DNA of 64,000 nucleotides from Tuctoria greenei (Eukaryota; Streptophyta; Magnoliopsida; Poales; Poaceae), in assembly GCA_036927565.1 (NCBI GenBank), contig JAYESD010000002.1, positions 221,033,882 to 221,097,881 of the forward strand, written 5' to 3'. Positions 35,073-45,971 of the stretch are shown piece by piece; the first letter of the stretch is position 1, and the number at the start of each line of letters is the position of its first letter. The notes under the pieces were generated by a model, which worked only from the letters and a program-made list of their open reading frames with translations, was not told where the DNA came from and did no database searches. Both the position numbers and the translations under genes were made by a program.

Positions 35073-36334
35073 TCCAGGTTGCCCGTGAGGTATCTTTGTT
35101 TTCCTTCCTTCCATTAGATCGATTTTGTTTCGTACCTAGAGTCCACAAAAAAGCCACAAAAAAAAATTAGATCGTTTTTACCGCTTCCCAGACTATAGTG
35201 CTTGCAGTTTCGTTTTTCAGTTTGCATTGTTGAGTTTGCATTCGTGTGGTTGAGTCTTGTTGCTGGTTTAGCTTTGTGTTTTTTGGTCCTAGTTATCGTG
35301 TTTTGTCCTTGTTTTCTTGCTATTCGACACCTATTCCACAATCCCTAAATAACAAACCGATCCGCCACGTTCATCGGTTTGCCCTAGCTAGCCGCCTTGC
35401 GTGAACTCCCGCATCGCCAGCCCTAGATTAGGTGACAAATCTTTGTGCCATTCATCCTTGAATCATCACACACCACCCCATTAGTTGCTGTGCAAATTCC
35501 CGTTCGTTTTCGTATCCGTTTGCGAGTTCTGTTCTCAAACCGAGTTGGAATCAATATCCAAAAAAACGTAACTCGGACAGCCTACCTTAAAACGGCCATA
35601 ACTTTCGCATACGAACTCGAAATCGGGCGATTTTTTTTTCAAATTCATCTACGCGAAATTTCGCATCTGATTTTCCGCTGCGTAGCCACGTTCGGCGAAA
35701 TTGGATTGCCCAAATTCCCCTCGGAAGATAGGCTATCCGGCCTCCGAAGTTTCAGCACGAATTTTAAAGAACCTTCTTGATTTTCTATAGGCCGCATATT
35801 ACATCCAATTGAGCTGCAAATTTGTGTGCTTCCTATATTTGTGCTCTGAGTAAAGAAAAAATATCAAAAAAATATTACAAAAAAGAAAAAAAAATAGTGA
35901 AGAGCACGCATATTAAAGCAATTGGCCTATACCACTTGGTGTTGTTTGTTTGGTTATATCATTCTGTCTTTCTTTTGCCTTGATACTTCCTTGTGTTGTG
36001 CTAGGCTCTAGGGCACTCAGTTGACCAGCAACAGTTTCCTACATTGAATACTTATTCAACTTTATTTAGCTGTTAACGATTTTTCTGCTTATTAGCCACC
36101 ATATTGTGCCATCCAAGCTCCACCTTTCTCTTGAGCATAACAGGTACCTTTGCAATCACCCCACGCTTCATTGGTTCATCTCACCATCCACACCACCTGT
36201 TGTGTCGGTAAGAACACTTGTAAGAGCGTGGTAAGACGCTTGAGCGAGAGAGATTGTTTTCTTCCACCTTCCACATTGTCACTGTAGTTGATAGGGATAA
36301 CATTTTTTTTGTTGTCTTTTGTTTCCTACTAACA
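35073..36334 (+). other. Element G 5' leader
   Basis: About 1.26 kb, T-rich with an A-rich run at 35855-35900, no supported frame. Leads to the gag ATG. Confidence 0.65.
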
Positions 36335-37896
36335 ATGGCAGGAGAAGAAAATAATGACGAATGTGTTCAACATGTTGAGTTACGTGATATATTCGCCAAA
36401 TACAACGCATCAACGGAGGAGTCATTGGCGAACTTGACTCACAAACTGGATGACCTTGCTCTTCGGATGAATACTTTTGAGGCTCGGTTGCCTCTCGCTG
36501 GAAGACAAGAAGACAATGCTTATGATGAACTGGAAGATCACAGTAATCAGCCAAGACTGCCACTTTATCGTTGAGGTATGGGAGGTAATAATCATAACAA
36601 TTATAACCGCCCTCCTGATGATCCTTTTGCTAAAGTGAAATTTAGTATACCCTCTTTTTCTGGTGCTTATGATGCTGAGGCTTATCTTGATTGGGAGATG
36701 ACAGTAGAGCAAAAATTTAATTCCCATCTTGTTCCTGAACAACATAGAGTTCGTCAAGCCACTAGTGAGTTTAAGGACTTTGCTATCATATGGTGGAATG
36801 AACTTGTTAAAACTAGAACTGATCCTCCAACATGGGATAGATTAAAGGAAGCTATGCGTGTTCAATTTGTTCCTCCATCTTTTCAGCGGGACCTTCGCAA
36901 AAAATTGCAGCGTTTAGACCAAGGTAACATGTCCGTAGAGGAGTATTATCAAGAGTTACAAAAGGGTATGCTGCATTGTGGGGTAGTAGAGGACATGGAT
37001 GATAAAATAGCTCGTTTTTATGGGGGTTGAGGTGTGAAATTCAGGACATTGTTGATTACTAAGAATATGATACTGTTAACAGATTGTTTCAGCTTGCTAT
37101 GTTGGCAGAAAAAGAATTGCAGGGCCGACAACAACAACAACGACGCACGAGGAGCAACTTCACGCTGCGTGCAGCAACTACACCATCCAAAACAGCACCA
37201 TCTTCGGCCCCCTGTGCAGCGACTACACCACCCAATGGCGGCCGACGAACTATACCTGCTGCTCCACCTTCTCGCGTGCCGGAAGGCAGCAAGGCGACAT
37301 CATTCAAGCCTTCGTCGTCCACTCCTTCTACGGGTCGTACTTCCGACATTAAGTGTCACCGCTGCCAGGGACTTGGTCATATGATGAGAGATTGCCCGAG
37401 CAAACGAGCATACATAGCACACGACGATGGCGGGTATGATAGTACTTCGGATATTGAAGATGAATATTCTCTTGCTACTGACTTTACAGATCCAAATGAC
37501 GAACACACCGAAGAAGAGGTACTTGGTACAGCGGCGACGGAGAACTATAGGAGCATCATTGTGCAGCGTGCCTTGAGCTCCAAAGTGGAGACCGACGACA
37601 AGCTACAACGACACAACCTCTTCCACATGTTTCTCGTTGTCAAGGACTGCCGTGTACACACTATAATTGATGGAGGTAGCTGCAATAACTTGGTAAACAC
37701 GGACGTCGTCAAGAAACTCGGTTTGACAACAAGAGCACACCCTCATCCGTACCTCATTCAATGGTTCAACAACAGCGGTAAGGTTCGGGTAACACAAACA
37801 GCGAGAATCCATTTTTCAATTGGTTCATACCATGATTTTGCTGATTTTGATGTTGTTCCTATGGATGCTTGTTCTCTTTTATTGGGTCGTCCTTGA
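36335..37896 (+). pseudogene. Element G gag and protease, broken
   Basis: Start at the ATG at 36335 (MAGEENNDEC). An in-frame TGA at 36572-36574 sits where Arg is usual. The capsid core follows: VKFSIPSFSGAYDAEAYLDW near 36640, FAIIWWNELV and LDQGNMSVEEYYQEL. A one-base shift near 37020-37028 puts TGA in the old frame; in the shifted frame TAA occurs at 37060-37062. An intact CCHC knuckle CHRCQGLGHMMRDC lies at 37354-37395, then GYDSTSDIEDEYSLA. The protease site IIDGGSCNNLV at about 37663 keeps its Asp. LLLGRP is followed by TGA at 37894-37896 where Trp is usual. Gag resembles CRM-type gags. Confidence 0.85.
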
Positions 37897-40800
37897 GAAT
37901 TTGATACAGATGCTATTCATCATGGTAGAACCAATAAATATACTCTCATGCATAAGGGAAAGAAAATCACTTTGCTCCCCATGACTCCTGCTGAAATTGT
38001 GCATTTTGAGAAGAGTAAAATTCGTGAGGGCAAAGCAACTAAATTAGAATCTGAAAAACAGCAAGTTATTAAGTTAAAATCACCATCATTGCTCGCAACT
38101 AAATCTGAACTTGTTGATTTATTCGATGCTAAGGGGATGTGCTATGCTTTAGTTTGCAAAGAAGCCATGTTTTCACTTCATGAATTGTCTATTGCATTGC
38201 CCCCAGCTGTTGCTAACCTTTTGCAGGAGTTTGAGGATGTGTTTCCCTCCGAGATACCCCCTGGTTTACCGCCGATGAGAGGCATTGAACACAAGATCGA
38301 TTTGATTCCAGGAGCAAGTTTGCCAAATCGTGCAGCATACAGGGCGAATCCACAAGAAAATAAGAAAATTCAGCGACAAGTCCAAGATCTTTTGGACCGC
38401 GGGTACATTCGTGAAAGCCTTAGCCCTTGTTCCGTTCCTGTTCTTTTGGTTCCTAAGAAAGATGGTAGTTGGCGCCTGTGTGTTGATTGTCGAGCGATTA
38501 ATAACATCACCATTCGATATCGTTATCCTATTCCTCGATTAGATGACATGCTTGATGAATTGAGTGGTGCTATCATCTTCACAAAAATTGACTTGCGTAG
38601 TGGTTACCACCAAATTAGAATGGCACTAGGAGATGAATGGAAAACTGCATTTAAAACCAAGTTTGGACTTTATGAGTGGTTAGTCATGCCTTTTGGTTTA
38701 ACTAATGCACCCAGCACCTTTATGCGATTAATGAACGAGGTTTTACGTGCTTTCATTGGACAATTTGTGGTGGTTTACTTCGATGATATCCTCATTTACA
38801 GCAAGTCATATGATGAACATCTTGATCATTTACGTGCTGTTTTTACTGTTTTGAGAGATGCACGTTTGTTTGGTAACCTCGAAAAGTGCGTTTTTTGCAC
38901 CAATCGAGTCTCGTTTCATGGCTATGTCGTTTCCTCGCAGGGAATTGAGATGGATGAGGCAAAAATTGAAGCAATCACCAGCTGGCCAGCCCCAACTATC
39001 GTCACACAGATTCGTAGTTTTCTTGGTCTTACAGGATTTTATCGGCGCTTTGTGCGGGATTTCAGCACCATTGCAGCACCTCTACGTGAGCTAACGAAGA
39101 AGGGAGTTGCATTTCGATGGGGCGAACAGCAGCAACAAGCTTTTGATGCTCTCAAATCGAAGCTTACACAAGCACCATTACTACAACTTCCTGATTTTGA
39201 CAAGACCTTTGAGCTAGAATGCGATGCAAGCGGCATTGGTATTGGAGGCGTTCTCATACAAGGAGGTAAACCCGTTGCTTTCTTTAGTGAAAAACTTCAT
39301 GGTCCTTCTCTGAATTACTCCACTTATGATAAGGAATTGTATGCCTTAGTCCGTGTATTACAAACTTGGCAACATTATCTTTGGTCTAAGGAGTTTGTCA
39401 TACATTCCGATCATGAATCATTGAAGTATCTTAAGTGTCAAACCAATCTGAATAAACGACATGCTAAATGGATTGAGTTCATAGAGTCGTTTCCATACAT
39501 CATTAAGCATAAGAAAGGGAAGGAAAATATCATTGCCGATGCATTATCTAGGCGTTATACCATGCTGTCCCAACTTGATCATAAAATCTTTGGTTTGGAA
39601 ACAATTAAAGCATTATATCCTACTGATTTGGACTTCAAAGTTGCTTTTGAAAATTGTAGAGAAGGAAGAACTTGGAATAAATATGTGCTGCGAGAGGGTC
39701 TCCTCTATCGTGCTAACAAGCTATGCGTTCCAGCTAGCTCTGTTCGTCTATTGCTTTTGCAGGAAGCACATGGAGGAGGTTTGATGGGACATTTTGGAGT
39801 GAAGAAAACTGAAGACGTGCTGTCCACACACTTCTTTTGGCCAAAGATGAGGCGTGATGTCGAGCGCTACGTGTCACGATGCACTACTTGCAACAAAGCT
39901 AAGTCTCGTCTTAACCCACATGGTCTTTATATGCCTCTTCCTTTTCCTAGTGTACCATGGGAGGATATTTCTATGGACTTTGTTTTGGGATTTCCTAGGA
40001 CTAAGAGGGGGGGATAGTATTTTTGTAGTTGTTTATCGTTTTTCCAAAATGGCACACTTTATACCTTGTCATAAGAATGATAATGCCTCACACATTGCTG
40101 ATTTATTTATGACGGAAATTGTTCGTTTACATGGTGTGCCAAATACCATTGTTTCTGATCGTGATGCAAAATTTTTAAGTCATTTTTGGAGAACTTTGTG
40201 GTATAAATTGGGAACCAAGTTGCTGTTTTCAACTACATGTCACCCACAAACGGATGGACAGACCGAGGTAGTTAATCGTACTTTATCCACTATGTTACGG
40301 GCTGTCTTGAAAACAAATTTGAAGTTGTGGGAGGAGTGTTTACCACATATAGAATTTGCTTACAACAGATCCGTTCACCCCACGACAAAGGTAAGTCCAT
40401 TCCAGGTAGTGTATGGTTTCAATCCCCGTGCTCCTATTGATTTACTACCTTTGCCTCCTTCTGAAACTATAAATTTGGATGCTACACAACGATCTGAATT
40501 CATTCTTAAGATGCATGAAACTACAAAGAAAAATATTGAAATGATGAATGAGAAGTATAGGATTGCAGGTAGTAAAGGTAGAAAAGAAGTAAAACTTGAA
40601 CCGGGCGATTTGGTGTGGTTACATTTGAGAAAAGAGCGATTTCCCGACTTGAGAAAATCTAAACTTATGCCACGAGCTGCTGGTCCTTTTAAGATCGTTG
40701 AAAAGATTAATGATAATGCATATAAGCTTGAATTGCTTCCCGATTTTAGGGTTAGTCCTACATTTAACATTTCAGATTTGCGACCGTACTTGGTAGAAGA

Positions 40801-41143
40801 AGATGAACTAGAGTCGAGGACGACTCCAATTCAAGAGGGGGAGGATGATGAGGACATCACAACAGCAGAGACGAGCATTGAACTGCAAGGACCAATCACA
40901 AGAGCACGGGCACAGTTATTAAATCAGCAGGTGAATTCGTTCTTAACTTCTTTTGCATGTGAGTTTGAGAATAGATTGCTATGTGATGATTTAATTGTTA
41001 TTAGGAATAATGGAAAAGATCAACAAGTGAAGGAAGGAGGCCTTGGGAGCGTGGAGAACCACCTGGGACGTCCACAAGTAGATGGAAAGAGTTTACAACT
41101 CGGACTCGAGTTCAACTCGGAGTCCAGGAGCAGTCCACCTTAA
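37897..41143 (+). pseudogene. Element G pol: reverse transcriptase, RNase H, integrase, broken by one frameshift
   Basis: Open from 37948 to 40017. RT: WRLCVDCRAINNIT (38472), the catalytic box YFDD at about 38778-38789 and LGLTGFYRRFV. RNase H: ECDASGIGIGGVL at 39217-39255 and HSDHESLKYL. Integrase zinc region: HGGGLMGHFG, then CTTCNKAKS (39760-39906). First catalytic Asp in SMDFVLGFPRTK. A seven-G run at 40007-40013 has one base too many and shifts the frame. The integrase continues in another frame with VSDRDAKF (Asp), HPQTDGQTEVVNR (Glu) and GPFKIVEKINDNAYKLEL. There is no classical chromodomain: the tail with GPITRARAQLL extends into the 3' LTR and stops at 41141-41143. CRM-like by that tail. 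Confidence 0.88.
40833..40845 (+). other. Element G polypurine tract
   Basis: AAGAGGGGGAGGA immediately before the LTR start at 40846. It lies inside the pol reading frame. Confidence 0.85.
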
Positions 41144-41700
41144 AACAGACGCCCAGGAGGCATACGGACTCCGTTTTCGACGTTCTACATATGCACGGAA
41201 AGAGGAGAAGATAAAATTTCCAATGGTTCTGGTCCCACATCAAAATTCCTCCGGAGTCATTGGGAATCGTCGAAACAAGTCGAGTCCAGATTTCTGTCCG
41301 GTGCTGCGCCACCAAATCGGGCCTTAGTCCCGTAAGAGTCCATTAGGGACGCGTCTAATCGTGTTTTGGTCGAACCCTAGCCTATAAATAATTCAGCCGC
41401 CGGTCATATTTGGTGGGTTTTGCTTAGATCAATAATATCGCTGTTCTACGTTTTGTGAGACCCCAATTTCGCAATTTCCGATCGTGTCTTCTACGTTCTT
41501 GCTCGTGTTCTCGATTGCACTTGCAGGGATTAGCCTTCTTGGCGAGGTCAAGTGTGTACGGCACGGTTGATAACCAACGGAGCCATGGTGTAGTGATTGC
41601 AGGGGTACTCGAACCGCTCGAGTGCCGCGGATCATCAACGTCGAGTTCTCCACCCCAATCGACATACCTTTCGGAAGATCGGGCCTAAACCTACTCATCA
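40846..41700 (+). repeat. Element G 3' LTR
   Basis: 855 bp, matching 34195-35058 with about 20 differences and a roughly 12-bp deletion near 41325 (tgggccttgtat absent). Followed by target copy taaca and then F1 LTR sequence. Confidence 0.92.
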
Positions 41701-41705
41701 TAACA

Positions 41706-43781
41706 ATTACCAAACCATCCCAAATTCCAATCTCCCTATAATCGTGTGAGCGTCCAGGTTGCTCATAACTGGGAGCATGGCTATCATGAATGTTTTAAGA
41801 CACTCTGCAGTGGTTGTACTACTTCACCCACGTGTTTGTGATTTCATCACCTTGCAGTGACTAGAACCTCTATTATGCTGTCTTACACTTCCATAGGTGT
41901 GTGGCCAAGAGATCACAAAATAGACTTTACAAAGGGATTACTAGCCTATTTAGACCCCATTGAGGTTTCACTAGTGGCGATGCCTCCAACTGAGCACATC
42001 TTCAACAAAGGGCCCCCCTTGAGCCATTCGGATACCAGGGTAGTACCACCAATCATCACAAACCCAATCCGACTACCCCTTCCCTGAGCATCCTTAATGG
42101 TCCAAATAGCACTAGCAAAGCCCTGATTAATCAGCTACGCCGCACCCATACTTGGCCTCGTGGTGGTACTGTAAATCCTAGATGGTCGCCCCACGAATCG
42201 GTCCTTAGATCTAAAGCAAGTGAAACCACCATAACATCCAACCATCCACATACCATGCTTGCTTTGATCACCCATTACCATATCATACTAACCAGTTCAT
42301 GTTATTTATAATCTCAGAAATACATATTTAAATGGTATAGTTGTTTTCCCATCCCAATTAATTAAGTGAAGCAAAAAGGGTAAAAAGCCCATCCTGACTC
42401 TCTACCATGAATTCCAGGTGACAAGGGTGGTTAAACAAAGTTAGTAAACTTCCTATCATGGGATTCCCATCAAATTGACACATGCATGCAGTTTTGCAAA
42501 CAAAACATTTATTGTCAAAACAGGATTAATATGTTGAAGGACACTTGCCTTGCTCTTAGGATTGGTTCGGGTCAAGGCCTTCAAACTCTTGGTGCTTTAG
42601 ATCCTCTGTGGCACTCTCTAGCACAAATCCGTCTAAACGGCACAACAAACATACATGACAAGAAACACAATCAAAGAGTGCACATACATTACTCAATATG
42701 ACATGAAATGCATGTTTGATGCAAATGCGAAGTAAAACTCGTTAATGAGTTGTTAATGATGTTTACTAACTAGTTCTAATAGTTTTTTAACAACTTTGAG
42801 CAGGTTTGGATTGATTCGAACAATATAGATTTAATTCAACAAGAATTAGATTGCAAAATCGGACAAGTCCGCACGATGCCAGACTAGTCCGCACTGCGTA
42901 GGAACAGCAGATTAGGGTTTTATAGATCGACATGAATTTGGAGATTTGGGGTTGAATTAATGTAAGGAAAAGGAAGTAGAAGGCATACCAGGTGTCTAAG
43001 ACTCCATAGAATTGAGGGTTTTGGAGGCAACACATGGATCTTGACTATCTAGTGTTGATGAAGAACATGACAGTGAATTGTTGATGAAGAACGTGAAGTT
43101 GATGGAGATCTTGATCCTCTTTCGTTTCCTTCTCTTCTTCTTCTTCCTCTAGATCTCCATCTCCTTCCTCGATGGATGTATTCACAAGCTAGGGTTTGGG
43201 TGAGGTGAAAAAGTGGCAAATAGATGTCAAGCGAATGGGTGGGGTTGTTTATATAGAGGTAAAGGGATAGTGTTGGATGGATTTCGAGTTTGAGATGAGT
43301 AGGGGTCGATTTTAGGGTCCCATAGGGGCTCTAAAAGAGTTAGGCACGACGTCACTAGGCCCACTAAAGGTAAAACCTGAAAACAAATCGTGAAACATGA
43401 GATCAACTCGGATTCGCGATTTTCGGACAAGTCCGCAAAAGGCTGGACTAGTCTGAAGTTAGTTAGAGAGATATCGGACATGTTCGGACTATATCGGACC
43501 AGTCCGAACTTGGTCAGAGGAAAATCAGACAAGTCTAGCCAAAACTGGACAAGTTCGACTTTAGTCAGAGGAAAAATGGACAAGTCCGCTGGAATAACGT
43601 ACTAGTCCGAAAAAGTCCAGGGGAAAAACAAACTAGTCCGCCAGCAAAACGGACAAGTCTGATTTAAGTCAGAAAGAAATCGGACTTGTCCGCACCAAAA
43701 CAAGACTAGTCCGCACTTCCCAGAATTCTTAAGTACGGTTTTTCTATCAATTCATTTTTAACTTGTTACTTTTTATGATAC
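41706..43781 (-). repeat. F1 solo LTR, middle segment
   Basis: Colinear with the E LTRs (for example the block near 41857-42060 with 46790-47000, and 43170-43260 with 48075-48180). Stops at gatac (43777-43781), where R is inserted, 62 bp short of the LTR end. Non-coding. Confidence 0.85.
43424..43713. repeat. CGGACWWGTCCG palindrome array in F1
   Basis: About ten copies of a 12-bp palindrome or near-palindrome (cggacaagtccg, cggactagtccg and variants), spaced 20-45 bp. Same array as in the E LTRs. Confidence 0.85.
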
Positions 43782-43910
43782 TGTAACACCCTCATTTTCA
43801 TGCATCATGCCTTACATACATTCATATACATGTTTAACATTAAACCATGTAAAGAGCAATAAGTTTAAAATTTATTTGGAACAAAACCGCACTTAAAATT
43901 CTAGAAAGTG

Positions 43911-44230
43911 CGGACTAGTTCGATTTTGGTGCGGACTAGTCCGATTTCTCTCTGACCTCAATCGGACTTGTCGGTTTTTGCTGCGGACTAGTCCATTTTT
44001 GCCTCTGGACACTTTCGGACTTATCCGGTCTTATACGAACTAGTCTGGTGTTCCAAAAATCCTTGGAAATTTGCTAAGTCCCTGGACTTGTCTGGACTAG
44101 TCTGGTGTTTTAGCAGACATGTCCATTTTCCTCTTTGACTAAAGTCGGACTTGTCCGATTCTTGGCCAGAGTTGTCCGATTTCTCTATGGACAACTTCGG
44201 ACTAGTCCGGTCCTTTTTGGACTTGTCCGA
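43911..44230. repeat. CGGACWWGTCCG palindrome array in R
   Basis: About a dozen copies with variants in the inverted copy of the LTR. Paired with 43424-43713 as opposite arms of an inverted repeat. Confidence 0.82.
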
Positions 44231-45971
44231 TATTTTGCGACTCTGAGTTGATCTTTTGTTTCATGACTTGTTTCTTGGGTTTTACGTTAAGTGGGCCTAG
44301 GGACATCGTGCCTAACTCTTTTAGAGCCCATGTGGGACTCTAAACTGGCCTCTACTCCTCTCAAACTCGAAATCCATCTAACCCTAGCCTCCAACTCTAT
44401 GTAAACAACCCTACCCCTTGGCTTGACATCTATTTGCCACTTTTCCACCCCACTCAAAACCCTAGTTCGTGGAGAGCCACCACCAATGAGGGAGGAGGAG
44501 ATCCCAAGCAAGAAGAAGAAGAGGAGGAAATGAAAGAGGATTAAGATCTCCATCATGTTTTGTTCTTCATCACCAATTCATCTCCAAGTTCATCATCAAC
44601 CCTAGATCATCAAGATCCAAGTGTTGTCTCCAAGATCCTTGATTCATTGGAGTTCTAAACACCTGGTATACCTTATATTTCCTTTCCCTTATGTGAATTC
44701 AACCCCTAATTTCCAAATTCACGTCGATCTAAAAAACCCTAATCTGCTAATCTCGTATAGTGCGGACATGTCCGGTCCCTAGCAGACTAGTCCGATTTTC
44801 CTGGTTAATTGTGTCAAATTAATTCTAAAATTAGAATGAATCAATTCCAAACCTGCGTAAACTTGGTAAACGCAATCAGAACTAGTAAGTGAACATTAAA
44901 AGCAACTCATTAACAAGTTTCACCTTGCATTTGCATTAATCATGCATGTCATGTCATATTGAGTAATATCTATGCGCTCTTTGATTTTGTTTCTTGTCTT
45001 ATATTTTTATTGTGCGGATTAGATGGATTTGCGCTAGAGAGTTCCACAAAGGATCTTCAGCACCATGAGTTTGAAGGCTTCGACCCGAATCAATCCCAAG
45101 AGCAAGGCAAGTGTCCTTGAAGCATATTGATCCTGTTTCTAAAGTAAATGTTTTGTTTGAAAAATTGCATGCCTATGTCAATTTGATGGGAATCCTATGA
45201 TAGGAAGTTCACTAGTTTTCTTTAACCACCCTTGTCACTTGGAATTTATGGTAGAGAGTCGCGAAGGGTTTTTTACATTTTGCTTCGCTTAATTAATTGG
45301 GATGGGAAAACAATAATACACATTAATGATGCATTTATGAGATTATGATTAACATGAATTGGTTAATGTGATATGATAATGGGTGATCTAAGCAAGCCGG
45401 TATGTGGATGGGTTGGATGATACGGTGGATTGCTTGCTTTAGATCTAATGACCGATTCATGCGAGAATAAGCCAGGACTATAGTGCCACCACGAGGCCAA
45501 GTATGAGTGCTACGAAGCTGATTAATTAGGGCTTTGCTAGTGTTATTTGGACCATTAAGGATGCTCGGGGAAGGGATAGTCGGATTGGTTTTGTTGATGA
45601 TTGGTGGGACCACTCTGGGACCCGAACGGCTCAAGAGGGGGCCCTTGGTTAAAGATGTGCTCTGTAGGAGACATCGCCATCGGTGAAACCTCAGTGGGGT
45701 CTAAATAGGCTAGTAATCCCTTTGTAAAGGCTATTTTGTGATCTCTTGGCCACACACCAACGGAAGTGTGTAATGTGACCGACGGGTCATGGGCATAAGG
45801 GAGGTTCTTAGTCATCGAAAGGTGATGAAATCACGAACACGTGGGTAAAGTGGTACAAAATCTGCAGAGTCTAATAAACTATCTTAATAGCCGTGCTCCC
45901 GGTTATGAGCACTTGGACAACTTCCATGATTACAGGTAACTTGGTATTTGGGATGGTTATGGTTGGTATTA

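Larger units (their letters stand above)
34195..41700 (+). mobile_element. Element G: Ty3/gypsy, CRM-like, 7.5 kb
   Basis: LTRs at 34195-35058 and 40846-41700, both TGATGAGGAC to ACTCATCA, with duplications taacc (34190-34194) and taaca (41701-41705). Plus strand order: LTR, tRNA-Met primer-binding site, leader, gag, protease, RT, RNase H, integrase, polypurine tract, LTR. The pol frame runs 298 bases into the 3' LTR, a known hallmark of CRM chromoviruses. The LTRs differ by about 20 substitutions plus one indel by eye (about 2-2.5%). Confidence 0.9.

Noticed and set aside
41706..45971. Terminal inverted repeats of a DNA transposon or foldback element
   Set aside because: Each arm is a full-length LTR with TG...CA ends, and R has its own 5-bp duplication inside F1, so the inversion is from insertion orientation.
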